64,000 nucleotides of DNA from positions 1 to 64,000 of the forward strand of contig DASUKA010000025.1 in assembly GCA_036278935.1 (NCBI GenBank). The letters are read 5' to 3'. This document shows positions 17,363 to 29,965 of this stretch, in pieces (the first letter of the stretch is position 1; each line of letters opens with the position of its first letter). This stretch comes from DASSNR01 sp036278935. Lineage in GTDB: Bacteria; Gemmatimonadota; Gemmatimonadetes; Gemmatimonadales; Gemmatimonadaceae. The position numbers and the translations under genes are program-made. The notes beneath the pieces were generated by a model. That model saw nothing but the letters and a program-made list of their open reading frames with translations. It did no database searches and was not told the DNA's origin.

Positions 17363-17370
17363 GAGAACGG

Positions 17371-17467
17371 CAGGGTGTGGGGAGTAGGGTGTCGGGTGTG
17401 GGGAAACGGCCATGGCGTGCGGGACTCGCTGCCCGCCTACCCGACACCCCACTCCCGACACCCCCGC
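17371..17467. repeat. Modular intergenic palindrome: D-core-D'
   Basis: Left arm D (GTGTGGGGAGTAGGGTGTCG, from about 17373), core AAACGGCCATGGCG (from about 17404) and right arm D' (ACCCGACACCCCACTCCCGA, to about 17466). The arms are complementary over most of their length. It abuts the aroF stop codon (7 bases) and ends about 9 bases before the lolA start codon on the minus strand. Arm D holds four GGG runs with short loops. Confidence 0.78.
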
Positions 17468-17473
17468 TGTGTC

Positions 17474-18526
17474 CTACCCGATCGGTGCCTCTGCGGTTCC
17501 TGGCACCGGCGCGATCGTGCGCCCGATGGCTCCGGCAATCGCGCGCAGCTCGCGCACGAGCTGCGCGAACTGGGCGGGGTAGAGCGACTGCGCGCCATCC
17601 GAGAGCGCGCGCTCAGGATTCGGATGCACCTCGACGAGCACGCCGTCCGCGCCCGCGGCGACTGCCGCCCGTCCCATCGGCAGCACCTTGTCGCGAATGC
17701 CCGTGCCGTGACTGGGATCGGCGATGATCGGCAGATGTGAGAGCTCGTGCACGAGCGGAATGGCGGTGAGGTCGAACATGTTGCGGACGGCAGGGTCGAA
17801 GCTGCGCACGCCCCGCTCGCACAGGATAACCTGTTGATTGCCCCCGGCCAGAACGTACTCGGCGCTCAGCAGCAGGTCGGTGATCGTGGCGGCGAGTCCG
17901 CGCTTGAGCAGAACGGGCTTCCCCAGCCGGCCGACGAACTTGAGCAGGGAGTAGTTCTGCATGTTGCGCGCGCCGATCTGGATGCAGTCGCCGTACTCTG
18001 CCACCAGCTCGGCGCCCTCCTCATCCATGGCCTCGGTGACGACTGCCAGCCCCGTTGCCTCGCGGGCCCGTGCGAGCATCTTCAGTCCCTCCAAGCCCAG
18101 CCCCTGAAAGGAATACGGGGAACTGCGAGGCTTGAACGCGCCGCCGCGCAGGCAGCTCGCGCCCGCGGCCCGCACCGCCCGCGCGGCCAGGAGAATCTGC
18201 TCCTCCGACTCCACGGAGCACGGCCCCGCCATGATCACCACCTCGTTGCCGCCGATCCGCACGCCGGGCTCGAGCGTCACCACCGTGTTCTCCGGCCGCC
18301 ACTCGCGCGACACCTGCTTGTACGGCTGCGTGACGTGAATCACCTGCGCCACGCCCGGCAGCGCCTCGATGCGTGAGGCATCCACACGCCCGTCGTTGCC
18401 GACGAGGCCGACGGCGGTGCGTTGCGCGCCGGGCATGGGACGGGCCTCGTAGCCCATCTCCCGGATGACCTGCGCGACGCCGTCGACCTCCTGCTTCGTC
18501 GCTCCGTGCTTCATCACGACCAACAT
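17474..18526 (-). CDS. aroF: 3-deoxy-7-phosphoheptulonate synthase (type I-beta, with regulatory N-terminal domain)
   Basis: Condenses PEP and erythrose-4-phosphate, the first step of the shikimate pathway. 350 residues. An N-terminal ferredoxin-like/ACT-like domain (MLVVMKHGATKQEVDGVAQV, residues 1-70) is typical of feedback-controlled type I-beta enzymes. The barrel has GPCSVESEEQ, LRGGAFKPRSSPYSFQGLG, VLLKRGLAAT, LCERGVRSF and ADPSHGTGIR. ATG 18526 shares one base with the stop of the upstream MBL gene (TGATG), which fixes the start; the longer open frame to 18772 is antisense-like noise over that gene. Confidence 0.94.
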   Translation of the reverse strand: MLVVMKHGATKQEVDGVAQVIREMGYEARPMPGAQRTAVGLVGNDGRVDASRIEALPGVAQVIHVTQPYKQVSREWRPENTVVTLEPGVRIGGNEVVIMAGPCSVESEEQILLAARAVRAAGASCLRGGAFKPRSSPYSFQGLGLEGLKMLARAREATGLAVVTEAMDEEGAELVAEYGDCIQIGARNMQNYSLLKFVGRLGKPVLLKRGLAATITDLLLSAEYVLAGGNQQVILCERGVRSFDPAVRNMFDLTAIPLVHELSHLPIIADPSHGTGIRDKVLPMGRAAVAAGADGVLVEVHPNPERALSDGAQSLYPAQFAQLVRELRAIAGAIGRTIAPVPGTAEAPIG

Positions 18527-19293
18527 CACGATCTCCCGATCTCGGTGGCCCATCCGTCGTGCGCCAGCACCACTGGGCCGTCGAATATGCCGGCGATGGC
18601 GCCGCGGATGTCCGTGCGCTCCACCGGAGGATAAAAATGCGTCAGGACCAGCAGGCCCGGCCGCGCGAGCGCGGCCAGCTCGCCACACTGTTCCGGCGTG
18701 AGGTGACTGGGAATCGCGAGCGCCGCCGGCAGCGAGCACTCGGTCAGCAACACGTCCGCGCCCGCGGCCCACCGGCCGAGCGCGGCGTCGAACCCCGTAT
18801 CCCCAGTATACACCAGGCGCCGCCCGCCCCGCTCGATGGCGTAGGCAACGCTCTCCGCCGTGTGCGGTACCTTGTACGTCTCGATCCGCACATCATCGCT
18901 CAGCGCGACGGTGGTACCGGGTGCCACTTCCCGGATAGCGAGCGGATAGCCCGGCTCGCGTACGGTGCTGCCGAACGCCGCCGCGAGATGATCAAACAGC
19001 GCCTGCGTCCCCGGCGGACCAACGACCTCCACCGACGCCGTGCGCGGCGGGGTGGCGCCCCATCGCCAGGCCACGAGCAGCGTGGCCAGATCGCTCACAT
19101 GATCGGCATCGAAGTGCGTGAGCGCGAGATGCGTGATCCCCATCCAGTCGAGCCCGAACTGCGCCAGCCGATGTACCACCCCGCTTCCGCAGTCCATGAG
19201 CACCCGCACATCGCCCGCTTCCACCAGATGCCCCGCGCACACGCGCGAGGCCGATGGCGCCGCGGTGCCCGTGCCGACGGTGGTCAGCCGCAT
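18526..19293 (-). CDS. MBL-fold hydrolase, RNase Z-like
   Basis: 255 residues with MRLTTVGTGTAAPSASRVCAG at the N-terminus and the metal motif LTHFDADHVSDLATLL, that is HxDxDH in place of the usual HxHxDH. Further ligands are in VPHTAESVAYAI, YTGDTGFD and LVLTHFYPP. The first His of the HxHxDH motif is kept and the second is Asp. It resembles tRNase Z but is shorter and lacks a recognisable flexible arm, so a general phosphodiesterase or lactonase role is as likely. It is translationally coupled to aroF. Confidence 0.78.
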   Translation of the reverse strand: MRLTTVGTGTAAPSASRVCAGHLVEAGDVRVLMDCGSGVVHRLAQFGLDWMGITHLALTHFDADHVSDLATLLVAWRWGATPPRTASVEVVGPPGTQALFDHLAAAFGSTVREPGYPLAIREVAPGTTVALSDDVRIETYKVPHTAESVAYAIERGGRRLVYTGDTGFDAALGRWAAGADVLLTECSLPAALAIPSHLTPEQCGELAALARPGLLVLTHFYPPVERTDIRGAIAGIFDGPVVLAHDGWATEIGRS

Positions 19294-19300
19294 GGACCCC

Positions 19301-19475
19301 GAGAGGAGAGAGGAGAGAAGCGAGGGGCGGAAGAGGCGTGGGTCAGTGGGTCAGATGTCAGTGCGTCAGGAACGGCCCTGGCGGAGAGAGCCTCGCTCGC
19401 CCAAGCCGTATCTGACCCACTGACCGACTGACTCACTGACCCACTCCTTAGCCTCCCTCTCCTCTCTCCTCTCGC
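19301..19475. repeat. Modular intergenic palindrome: A-C-core-C'-A'
   Basis: The most symmetric copy. Module A purines run about 19301-19330, module C (GTGGGTCAGTGGGTCAGA) about 19338-19368, core GGAACGGCC at 19369 to AAGCCGT near 19409, module C' (CTGACCCACTGACCGACTGA) about 19410-19446 and A' pyrimidines to about 19474. Left and right arms are reverse complements with few mismatches. It ends 3 bases before the smc stop codon (minus-strand gene) and starts 7 bases before the start codon of the MBL gene. Confidence 0.85.
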
Positions 19476-19477
19476 CC

Positions 19478-22986
<3,509 letters not shown>

Positions 22987-22987
<1 letters not shown>

Positions 22988-24327
22988 TAGTGCACACTCC
23001 CCGTTCGATAGACGATGGCCACCGAGTCCTCGCCATTCTCCCGCAGGCTCGCGAGCACGGGTGCCGCCTGGGCCGGGCTCTCGTAGGCGCCTGCGTACAA
23101 CGTGAGACTCCCGTCGTCCTGGTGCAGTGCGTACACCGGGATGCCGCGCGCGCGATACGCGGTGGCCAGGGCATGCGCGTCAGACAGCGGCACGGCCGTG
23201 CGCATACGAATGGCGAACGGCACATGCGCCACACGCCCGGCCTCCGGCGCAAGTACGCGCCGTCCGTGCAGCGCGGCCAGCAGCGAATCGGCGGACGAGG
23301 GGGAGGCATACGCGCCGGCATACACGCGGTACCACTGCGAGCTATCCGCGCCGAGGGAGAGATGCGAGAAGGTGATGGCGGGGAGATAGCGTGAGAGGCC
23401 GCGCTCGAGGCGGCGCATGGCGGCCGCGGCAGTGTTGACCGTCTCCAGTACCACGCCATAGCTGACGGCACGCGATGAGTCGGCCGCGTTCGCCACCGGA
23501 ATCGCAGGCGTGGCGGGGACCGAGGGAGCCGGGTGTGCGGATGGCTGTGACGGCGCGGCGATGGCCCCGGCGATCTGTCCGGCGGCGGCTGCTGGACGAT
23601 CGAGTGGTATCGCCAGCTTCGGGCGCGTGAATCGGTAGAGAATGGCCACGACGACGACCACGAGGATGGCAAGCACGAGCCACTTGATCCAGCGTGGGGA
23701 GCGCTGCTCTTCGACGCGCCCTCGGTGTTCCGCGCGCGTGCCGGCGGGCACGCGCGGCATGACGACCGGTGCCGACTCCGATGGCGCGCCCGTGCTCACG
23801 CGCGTGATGACATGCGGGTCGTCGGCGAGAATCGCATCGCCCAGGACCACAGCTCCGTCCGTCTGCGGCAACAGCTCGTCGCGCTGGGGGAGTTCCGCCG
23901 GAGCGACGAGCAGCACGAGCGCGTGCGCCTCGCGCAACGTGCGCAGCAACTGGCGCCATCTCCGGCTCCCCAGGAGCACCGCGTGCTCGATGGGGCCGGC
24001 GCCGCTCGGGAGGAGGTAGAGATTCCGCGCGACATCCACCGGATAGGCGATCTTCCCCAACGAGACGCCGTGCTCGATCCCATCCATGAGGCCGTGCACC
24101 GCGCCGGCGGGGAGGAGCGCCTGCAGCACTGACAGATCCCCGATCAGGTCGATGAGCACCACACGCCGGCGCCGAGCCTGCGCGCGTGCGATCGAGAGCG
24201 CCAGCTGTGCCGTGTCGGAGGGTGACTCGCCGAGCACGACGACCACCGCGTGGCCATCCAGCGCTGCGCCCAGGCGGTGCCCATCCGGATTCCGCGAACG
24301 CGGTGGGACGATCCGGGGGGCGGTCAT
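22987..24327 (-). CDS. SPOR-domain membrane protein with a degenerate ParA/BY-kinase-like N-terminus
   Basis: 446 residues. The N-terminal part (about 25-165) has the layout of a MinD/ParA or CpsD fold: AVVVVLGESPSDTAQLALSIA where the P-loop would be, then VVLIDLIGDLSVLQALLP and GLMDGIEHGVSLGKI. The Walker lysine and Gly-rich loop are absent, so ATP binding is doubtful. One membrane helix is at 213-233. The periplasmic part has two SPOR-like repeats (about 290-360 and 370-440, with WYRVYAGAYASPSSADSLL and LTLYAGAYESPAQAAPVL). SPOR domains bind denuded septal glycan, so a division-site role is plausible. Start ATG 24327 directly follows the previous TAA. Confidence 0.75.
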
Positions 24328-25848
24328 TTACGGTCTCTCACCATAGATCCAGTACGGACGTCCCGAAGCCCTGCCGGCCGAGTCGGCCGCTGCACGCGTT
24401 GGGTATGGGCCGATGACCACTCGATAGATCGTCACCCCGGCCACGGTGTTCGAGTCGATGCGCGGCGCGGAACCTCCCACGGCGATGTCGCGCGCCGTCT
24501 GCCGTGCCGACTGCCCGGAGCGCACCGCTGCGAACTGCACCGTGAAGCCTGGCGGGCGGGGCGGCGCGGTACTCGGCTCTGCCGGCGTCCGGTACTCAGG
24601 TGCGAGCGCCTGCGTATCGGATGGCGGTGCCGTGTCGCTCCGTGCGCTCACCGCAGCCATGGTGTCCGCGGCCACCGTGTCCATGGAGGCCGAATCGCTG
24701 CTGGCATAGGCCAGCGGCTCGTCCAGCTCAGCGGTGCGCGGACGAAAGCCGTTCCAGGCGATGAAGAGCCATGCATCGGCGTCCCCGCCGCTCACGGTGC
24801 GACGCGGGCTGAGCGTGCTGCCGTCCACCACCACCACACTCGTGTCGTGCAACAGCGCCAGCGCCCCGTCCGGCAGCACTGCTGGAAGATCGGATCGCCA
24901 GGCCGTCCGGACGGTGCCAATCAGGCGGTCCGTCCCGATGGCCACCACCCACGCGGAATCCCCGTGCTCGGCGCGCGCGAGTACGGCGCGCCCCATGGGA
25001 TCCATGCGCAGCGCGCTCGCTTGCCCCGGCAGCGTGATCGTCGTCACCACCTGGCTCGTGTAGCGGTCGATGATCAGGAGCCGTGTTCCCGGGTTGACCA
25101 GCGCGTAGAAGCGGTCGCCGCTGGGCGTGATGGCGAGCGCGCGAACATTGGAGGGGAGAGTGATGGCCGGCAGCAGGGACAGCGTGCGCGTGTCCACTCC
25201 GATGAGGGCCGAATCCGCCACGAGGTACAGCCGATCGCCCACCGCGGTGCGCTGGGCATCCGCGGTGAGTGGCAGGATGACGGAATCCGTCACGCTCGAG
25301 TCGGGCGGATGAAGTCGCCAGAGGGCCGTGGAATCTCCACGCGCGCCAACGACGATCAGTGCGCCATCGGGCAGGGGAAAGAGATCGTGTACGGGGGCGG
25401 GCGGCGTGAAGACCCAACTCCCGTTGGGCGTCATCCGGACGACGTGGCCGTGTGAGGTGGCGCCGTAGATGGACCAGCCATCATCGGAGGTCACATGTGT
25501 GAGCCTGGCCTTCCCATCGGTGGCCACGGAGCCGAGCCGGAGGCTCACGCGGACCGGCACGCCCTTGGTATCGACCGCGGCCACGGAGCCGGCGCCGTCG
25601 CTGAAGGAGAGCACGCGCGCGATGGGTGGCGCCTTCTCATCCGAGGTCCAGACCAGGGAGTCCAGCGCGGGATAGGCGAACACGCGTACCTTGCCGCCAT
25701 GCAGGGGAAATCGCAGGGCGAGCTCATCGATGCCGCGCGTCGTGCTGGCGGGGGAGGCGTCGGTGACGGCGGGAGCACCGGGGCGGCGATCCGAATGTCC
25801 GCACGCGACCAGTACAATCGCCGACGCCAGAAAGAGCGTCGTTCGCAC
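24328..25848 (-). CDS. SPOR-domain lipoprotein with a propeller-like repeat region
   Basis: 506 residues. The signal sequence MRTTLFLASAIVLVACG has a lipobox (LVAC), so it is a lipoprotein. Residues about 60-390 show repeated four-strand units (for example WSIYGATSHGHVVRMTPNGS and VRALAITPSGDRFYALVNPG), as in YVTN/NHL-type beta-propellers. The last 80 residues form a SPOR domain (FTVQFAAVRSGQSARQTARD to YRVVIGPYPTRAAADSAG). It is immediately upstream of the membrane SPOR protein and smc in one transcription unit. Binding septal glycan via SPOR is family knowledge; a scaffold role is inference. Confidence 0.72.
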   Translation of the reverse strand: MRTTLFLASAIVLVACGHSDRRPGAPAVTDASPASTTRGIDELALRFPLHGGKVRVFAYPALDSLVWTSDEKAPPIARVLSFSDGAGSVAAVDTKGVPVRVSLRLGSVATDGKARLTHVTSDDGWSIYGATSHGHVVRMTPNGSWVFTPPAPVHDLFPLPDGALIVVGARGDSTALWRLHPPDSSVTDSVILPLTADAQRTAVGDRLYLVADSALIGVDTRTLSLLPAITLPSNVRALAITPSGDRFYALVNPGTRLLIIDRYTSQVVTTITLPGQASALRMDPMGRAVLARAEHGDSAWVVAIGTDRLIGTVRTAWRSDLPAVLPDGALALLHDTSVVVVDGSTLSPRRTVSGGDADAWLFIAWNGFRPRTAELDEPLAYASSDSASMDTVAADTMAAVSARSDTAPPSDTQALAPEYRTPAEPSTAPPRPPGFTVQFAAVRSGQSARQTARDIAVGGSAPRIDSNTVAGVTIYRVVIGPYPTRAAADSAGRASGRPYWIYGERP

Positions 25849-25886
25849 GGGTGGAAAGCTAGAACGCGACGCGGTTCGAGGGAATG

Positions 25887-26032
25887 GGTTGTGAGTTGCG
25901 GGTTGAGGAGCGGCCCCCGGGGAGGGCGCCGTGCTCGTGCGAGCCGTTCCTGACCGACTGACTCACTGACCCGCTGACCGACTGCCCCACCGCCCCCGGC
26001 CTCTCCCCTTTCTCCTCTCTCCTTTCTCGCCG
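25887..26032. repeat. Modular intergenic palindrome: B-core-C'-A'
   Basis: Module B (GGGTTGTGAGTTGCGGGTTG, from about 25887), core GAGCGGCC at about 25908 to GAGCCGTTCC at 25941-25950, module C' (TGACCGACTGACTCACTGAC, to about 25988) and module A' pyrimidines to 26031. The left arm is shorter than the right, with no A module. It touches the stop codon of the large fusion gene (26033, minus strand) and lies upstream of the SPOR lipoprotein start. Confidence 0.78.
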
Positions 26033-29000
26033 TCAGAACGGCGGATACAGGGAGAACTGCCAGACGCCCTTGCGGTTGGGCGCATCCAGCGGGATGGCGT
26101 AGTCCCAGCGGAGGATGGCGTAGTTGAACAGGTTGATGCGCAGGCCGAAGCCGTAGCTCGTGAGCAGGCTCCGGGTCGTGGTGAAGCCCGCGCCGCCGGT
26201 GCGCGTGCGTGAGTGCCGGCTGAAGGATACGTCCTGCCCGCCGAACCAGGTGACGCCCGCGTTGTAGAAGAACGCGCCATCGATGGCGGGCAGGGAGAGG
26301 ATGCCCCCCAGCCCCGCGCCGCGCAGCAAGGGGAAGCGCACTTCCGCGCTGGCGAGCATGATGCGGCTGCCCAGCACGGGCGAGCAGCGGTAGAACGACT
26401 GCTGTGTGGTGAACGGGCAGCTGGCTTCGCTCGACCGGAAGGTGCGGTCGTCGTAGCCGGGCAGGAGGTCGGAGTAGCCGATCGACTTGACCAGGCTGTC
26501 CGCGTCGCGCCCCACGGGAATGTCGGCGAAAACGCGCGTGGCGATGGTCAGGTAGTTGAACAGAATCGGATCGTACCGCCGGTAGTCCGCCAGGTACGAC
26601 ACCCACTGAAAGTCACCCGCGCTCGGCTGCACCTGCAGCCGGTACCGGCGGCCCATGATGGGTGCCGTGACCCCCCACAGCACATTGTCCGAGACATAGG
26701 CGAGGTACGGCGAGATGTAGTTCTTGGTGCGGCCGTCCACCTCCTCCTGGTCCTCGGAAATCGGATACCCCGTGGCGTCCACGTGTGCCGTGAGGATCAG
26801 ATCGGCGCGGTCCAGGTTGCTCAGCTGCATCCCCAGCTCCACGCGCGTGAAGCGATTCATGGGATAGACGGCCACGCCGAACGCCTGCCGCTCGATGTAG
26901 CGCGAGAGGATGGCGCGCTGGATGGGCTGTCCCGATGCATCCTCGCCAACCTGCGTGCCCTGCGCAAAGTAGTACGGCTGCTGGTAGATCCCCACGGAAT
27001 ACTGCAGCCGATGGGCAAGACTCGTGTAGCCGGCGAACACTTGCGCCTCACTGAGCCGCCCGTTCACCGCTCCGGCGAAGGTCAGGTGGTTGTTGCCCAC
27101 GAGGTCGCTCAGCACGATGGCTGTACCGCCATACACGCCGCGCCCGAAGTTGTTGCTGGTATAGCCGACGCTGGGCTGCGCCACGAAGTCCGGCGAGTAG
27201 TGGACGTGATACGGTCGATCCGTGAACGTGGTCGTGTCGGGGAGCGCCAACGCCGCGCTGTCGAGGAGCGCTTGCACGCTCACGGTCGGCGACACGCGGT
27301 GTGATGGCTTCCCGGACGCGGAGTCCGGCGCGGCGCGCCACTTCGTGGGTGGCAGCACGTAATCGAAGGGCGGCACGCTGTCGGCCGAGGTGGTATCGGA
27401 CGACGGCCGAGCGGCGCGGCCGGAGACGCTGTCGTTTGTCTGCGCGGTGCGCGCGCCCGGCGCTCGTGGGGACGCGCCCTGAATGCGGACCTCCCCCGCG
27501 CTCGCCACGAGCGCCGCCGGCGTGCTGTCCGTGCGGAAGGGCGCGCGCTCGAGCCGGCGTGGATGGTCCACCGTCCATACGGTGTACTTCCCGTCCTCGT
27601 AGTACGTGAAGGCCAGACGATCGGCCTGACGCGCCCATGTGATCGCCGGGCTGGACTTCGTGATGGCGGTGACGCCGCCCACCACGTTCGTGAGCTGATA
27701 GTGCTGCCGGGTGTTCAGATCGTAGAGAAAGACGTTCTGGATGCCGGTCCGGGTGGAGATGTACGCGATCGAGTGGCCGTCCGGTGCCCACATCGGGTTG
27801 ATGTTCGTGCCGTCCTGTCCCGGCAGGACATCGATGCGTCCGTCGGCCAGATGATAGAGCGCGATGCGCAGCTCACCGAGTCGCAGCACGGAGAAGTCCG
27901 TCGTCGGGCCGCGGTCGCTCGCGAAGGCGATCGTCTTTCCATCGGGCGACCACTGCGGCTGCAAGTCACCGTAGCGGTCGTGCGTGAGCCGCCGCAGATG
28001 CGTGCCATCCGCGTTGACGATGTAGAGATCGGTGATCCCGCCCTTGGATCCGGAGAAGACCAGCTGTGACCCATCGGGCGACCAGCTCGGACTCGTCACG
28101 CCTTCCAGAGGAAGGTCGAAGCGCCGGATCGTCTTTCGCGTGGCCACGTCGAGCAGGTAGAGCACATCCTTCCCCTTCCGCTGCGCAGTGAACGCCAGCC
28201 GGGTGCCGTCCGGTGAGAAGGCACTCTGCGAGTACAGCACCCGCAGCTCCTCGAAGTTCGGATTGAACGTGCTCTTCACCAACCGCTTGATGCGCTTTCC
28301 GGTCTGCGCGTCCGCAAGCCAGAGATCGATGAACACCTGCCCGCGCAGGAAGCTGCCGTTGCTCAGGAAGGCGATGTACTTGCCGTCGCTCGACAGCGCA
28401 GGCGCCAGGAAGATCTGCCCGCCCGAGCGGCGCTTGGTGAGCAGCGGCTTGGCAAAGGTGCGCGGGCGCTCGAGGTGGGCAATCTGCGGCAGGTGCTCCA
28501 CCTGCATGGCGTCGCGCCACTCCTCGCCAAGATCGTCGAGCGACACGCCGAGTTCGCGCTGGAACGCGTGCTCCAGTCCCATGCCCGGTACGTCGTTCAT
28601 GATATCGCCGATCACCGCATCGCCCCACCGCTTTCCGACGTATCGCCAGAGCGACTCGCCATACCGGTAGGGGAAGTACTTGTCCGGCTCGTCCGTCATC
28701 TCCTTCATCGTCGGGAGATGCCCGTTGAGCGCCGCATCGCGAATGACGGTGGCCGTGTTGGGATCGTGCGGCCCGATCGACAGGTACTCCGCCATTCCTT
28801 CGGTGAACCAGAGCGGCGGGTTCACCGCGGCCAGTGAGCCGATGCCGCTGCCATGCCCACCGGCAAAGATGTCGAACTGGAACTCGTGCACCATCTCGTG
28901 CGTGAGCACCTGCTCAAAGCTCTTGTAGTCACCGGTGAAGGGAAGGAGCAGGCGTCGGCGAAAGGGCTCGGTCACGCCGCCCACGCCTTCGCCCAGATCG

Positions 29001-29311
29001 CCCGTGACGTTGTTCTGCGCGAAGTCGGCCTCCGATGCGAAGAGCATGATGGGCTTCTTCTCGCTGAACTCGTGGTCGAACAGCCGCGACAATCGCGCGT
29101 AGGCGCGCTCGGCCATGCGGGCCGCATCCATGGCCGCCTCGTGCTCCGCCGGATAGTAGTAGACGTCGAAGTGCTCGGTCTCGATGATGCGCCAGCGGAA
29201 ATTGTCGTACTGCACCTGGTTCTTTCCGAAATACTGCTGGGCCCGCAGCGGCAGTGGGGCCAGAGCGGCCAGCGCGCAGAGCGCGAGTCCCCACCATCGC
29301 CGCGTGGTCAT
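26033..29311 (-). CDS. Secreted fusion: peptidase MA-like domain, TolB-type propeller, Omp85-like barrel
   Basis: 1092 residues starting at ATG 29311 with a signal peptide (LALCALAALAPLPLRAQQ). Residues about 30-270 form a gluzincin-like domain with HEMVHE at 138-143 and a downstream Glu in LWFTEGMAEY. Residues about 330-600 carry PD40/TolB repeats (SAFSPDGTRLAFTAQRKGKD, PSWSPDGSQLVFSGS, PQWSPDGKTIAFASDRG, PMWAPDGHSIAYISTRTG). After a linker rich in Ser, Thr and Asp, about residues 760-1092 look like a 16-strand BamA/surface-antigen barrel ending in Phe (FSLYPPF). The combination suggests an outer-membrane-anchored surface or periplasmic protease. It overlaps rsfS by ATGA. Confidence 0.78.
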   Translation of the reverse strand: MTTRRWWGLALCALAALAPLPLRAQQYFGKNQVQYDNFRWRIIETEHFDVYYYPAEHEAAMDAARMAERAYARLSRLFDHEFSEKKPIMLFASEADFAQNNVTGDLGEGVGGVTEPFRRRLLLPFTGDYKSFEQVLTHEMVHEFQFDIFAGGHGSGIGSLAAVNPPLWFTEGMAEYLSIGPHDPNTATVIRDAALNGHLPTMKEMTDEPDKYFPYRYGESLWRYVGKRWGDAVIGDIMNDVPGMGLEHAFQRELGVSLDDLGEEWRDAMQVEHLPQIAHLERPRTFAKPLLTKRRSGGQIFLAPALSSDGKYIAFLSNGSFLRGQVFIDLWLADAQTGKRIKRLVKSTFNPNFEELRVLYSQSAFSPDGTRLAFTAQRKGKDVLYLLDVATRKTIRRFDLPLEGVTSPSWSPDGSQLVFSGSKGGITDLYIVNADGTHLRRLTHDRYGDLQPQWSPDGKTIAFASDRGPTTDFSVLRLGELRIALYHLADGRIDVLPGQDGTNINPMWAPDGHSIAYISTRTGIQNVFLYDLNTRQHYQLTNVVGGVTAITKSSPAITWARQADRLAFTYYEDGKYTVWTVDHPRRLERAPFRTDSTPAALVASAGEVRIQGASPRAPGARTAQTNDSVSGRAARPSSDTTSADSVPPFDYVLPPTKWRAAPDSASGKPSHRVSPTVSVQALLDSAALALPDTTTFTDRPYHVHYSPDFVAQPSVGYTSNNFGRGVYGGTAIVLSDLVGNNHLTFAGAVNGRLSEAQVFAGYTSLAHRLQYSVGIYQQPYYFAQGTQVGEDASGQPIQRAILSRYIERQAFGVAVYPMNRFTRVELGMQLSNLDRADLILTAHVDATGYPISEDQEEVDGRTKNYISPYLAYVSDNVLWGVTAPIMGRRYRLQVQPSAGDFQWVSYLADYRRYDPILFNYLTIATRVFADIPVGRDADSLVKSIGYSDLLPGYDDRTFRSSEASCPFTTQQSFYRCSPVLGSRIMLASAEVRFPLLRGAGLGGILSLPAIDGAFFYNAGVTWFGGQDVSFSRHSRTRTGGAGFTTTRSLLTSYGFGLRINLFNYAILRWDYAIPLDAPNRKGVWQFSLYPPF

Positions 29312-29685
29312 ACGCCGGCCCGCTCCCCCGCGGCGGCGAGCCGCTCGGCGTCGCTCCACAGACGCTCGAGCTGGTAGAACTCCCGCAGTGTCGGATGGAA
29401 GACGTGCACCACGAAATCGATGTAATCGAGCAACACCCACCGCCCCTGTTGCAGCCCCTCGACGTGGTGCGCCCGGATGCCTTCCTTGGCCAGCGCTTCA
29501 AGCACATGCTCGGCGATCGCCCGCACGTGTGTGTCGGAGGAGCCGCTCGCGATCACGAAGTAGTCGGTGGCATCGGTGACCGTGGTGAGATCCAGCACCA
29601 CCACGTCGGCGGCCTTGAGATCGCGGCAGAGTACAGCGGCGCGTTGTGCCTGGGCCGCGATGGGAAGAGTTGTGGGTTCGACCAT
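29308..29685 (-). CDS. rsfS: Ribosome silencing factor RsfS
   Basis: RsfS binds L14 and blocks subunit joining when nutrients are low. 125 residues, normal size. Landmarks are LKAADVVVLDLTTVTDATDYFVIASGSS, HVRAIAEHVLEAL and the C-terminal WVLLDYIDFVVHVFHPTLREFYQLERLW. ATG 29685 is chosen; the frame continues to 29766 without a better start. Its stop overlaps the start of the secreted fusion gene. It is divergent from ftsH with a 280-base gap in which I see no other gene. Confidence 0.95.
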   Translation of the reverse strand: MVEPTTLPIAAQAQRAAVLCRDLKAADVVVLDLTTVTDATDYFVIASGSSDTHVRAIAEHVLEALAKEGIRAHHVEGLQQGRWVLLDYIDFVVHVFHPTLREFYQLERLWSDAERLAAAGERAGV

Positions 29686-29965
29686 TCCGAGCTGCAAATA
29701 GAGGAGTGCGAAGCCCCCGGCGTGGGGGCACGGACGGACGACCTCCGATAAACACGGGAGGCGCACGGGGCGTGCCAGACACGGAGCCGGCGAGCGGCGC
29801 GTCCACCGCGCGAAGCTGCATCACGCATCCCACACTTCGGCGTCCGAGCCACACGGCCATCTCCCCTAACTTCAAGAGCCGTATCGCCGGTCGCAAGGCG
29901 GAGAACGGGGGGCCGCCGGGTGCCCGCACGGCTCTTGCACCTGTCTGCAAGCGGGCACTCATCAT

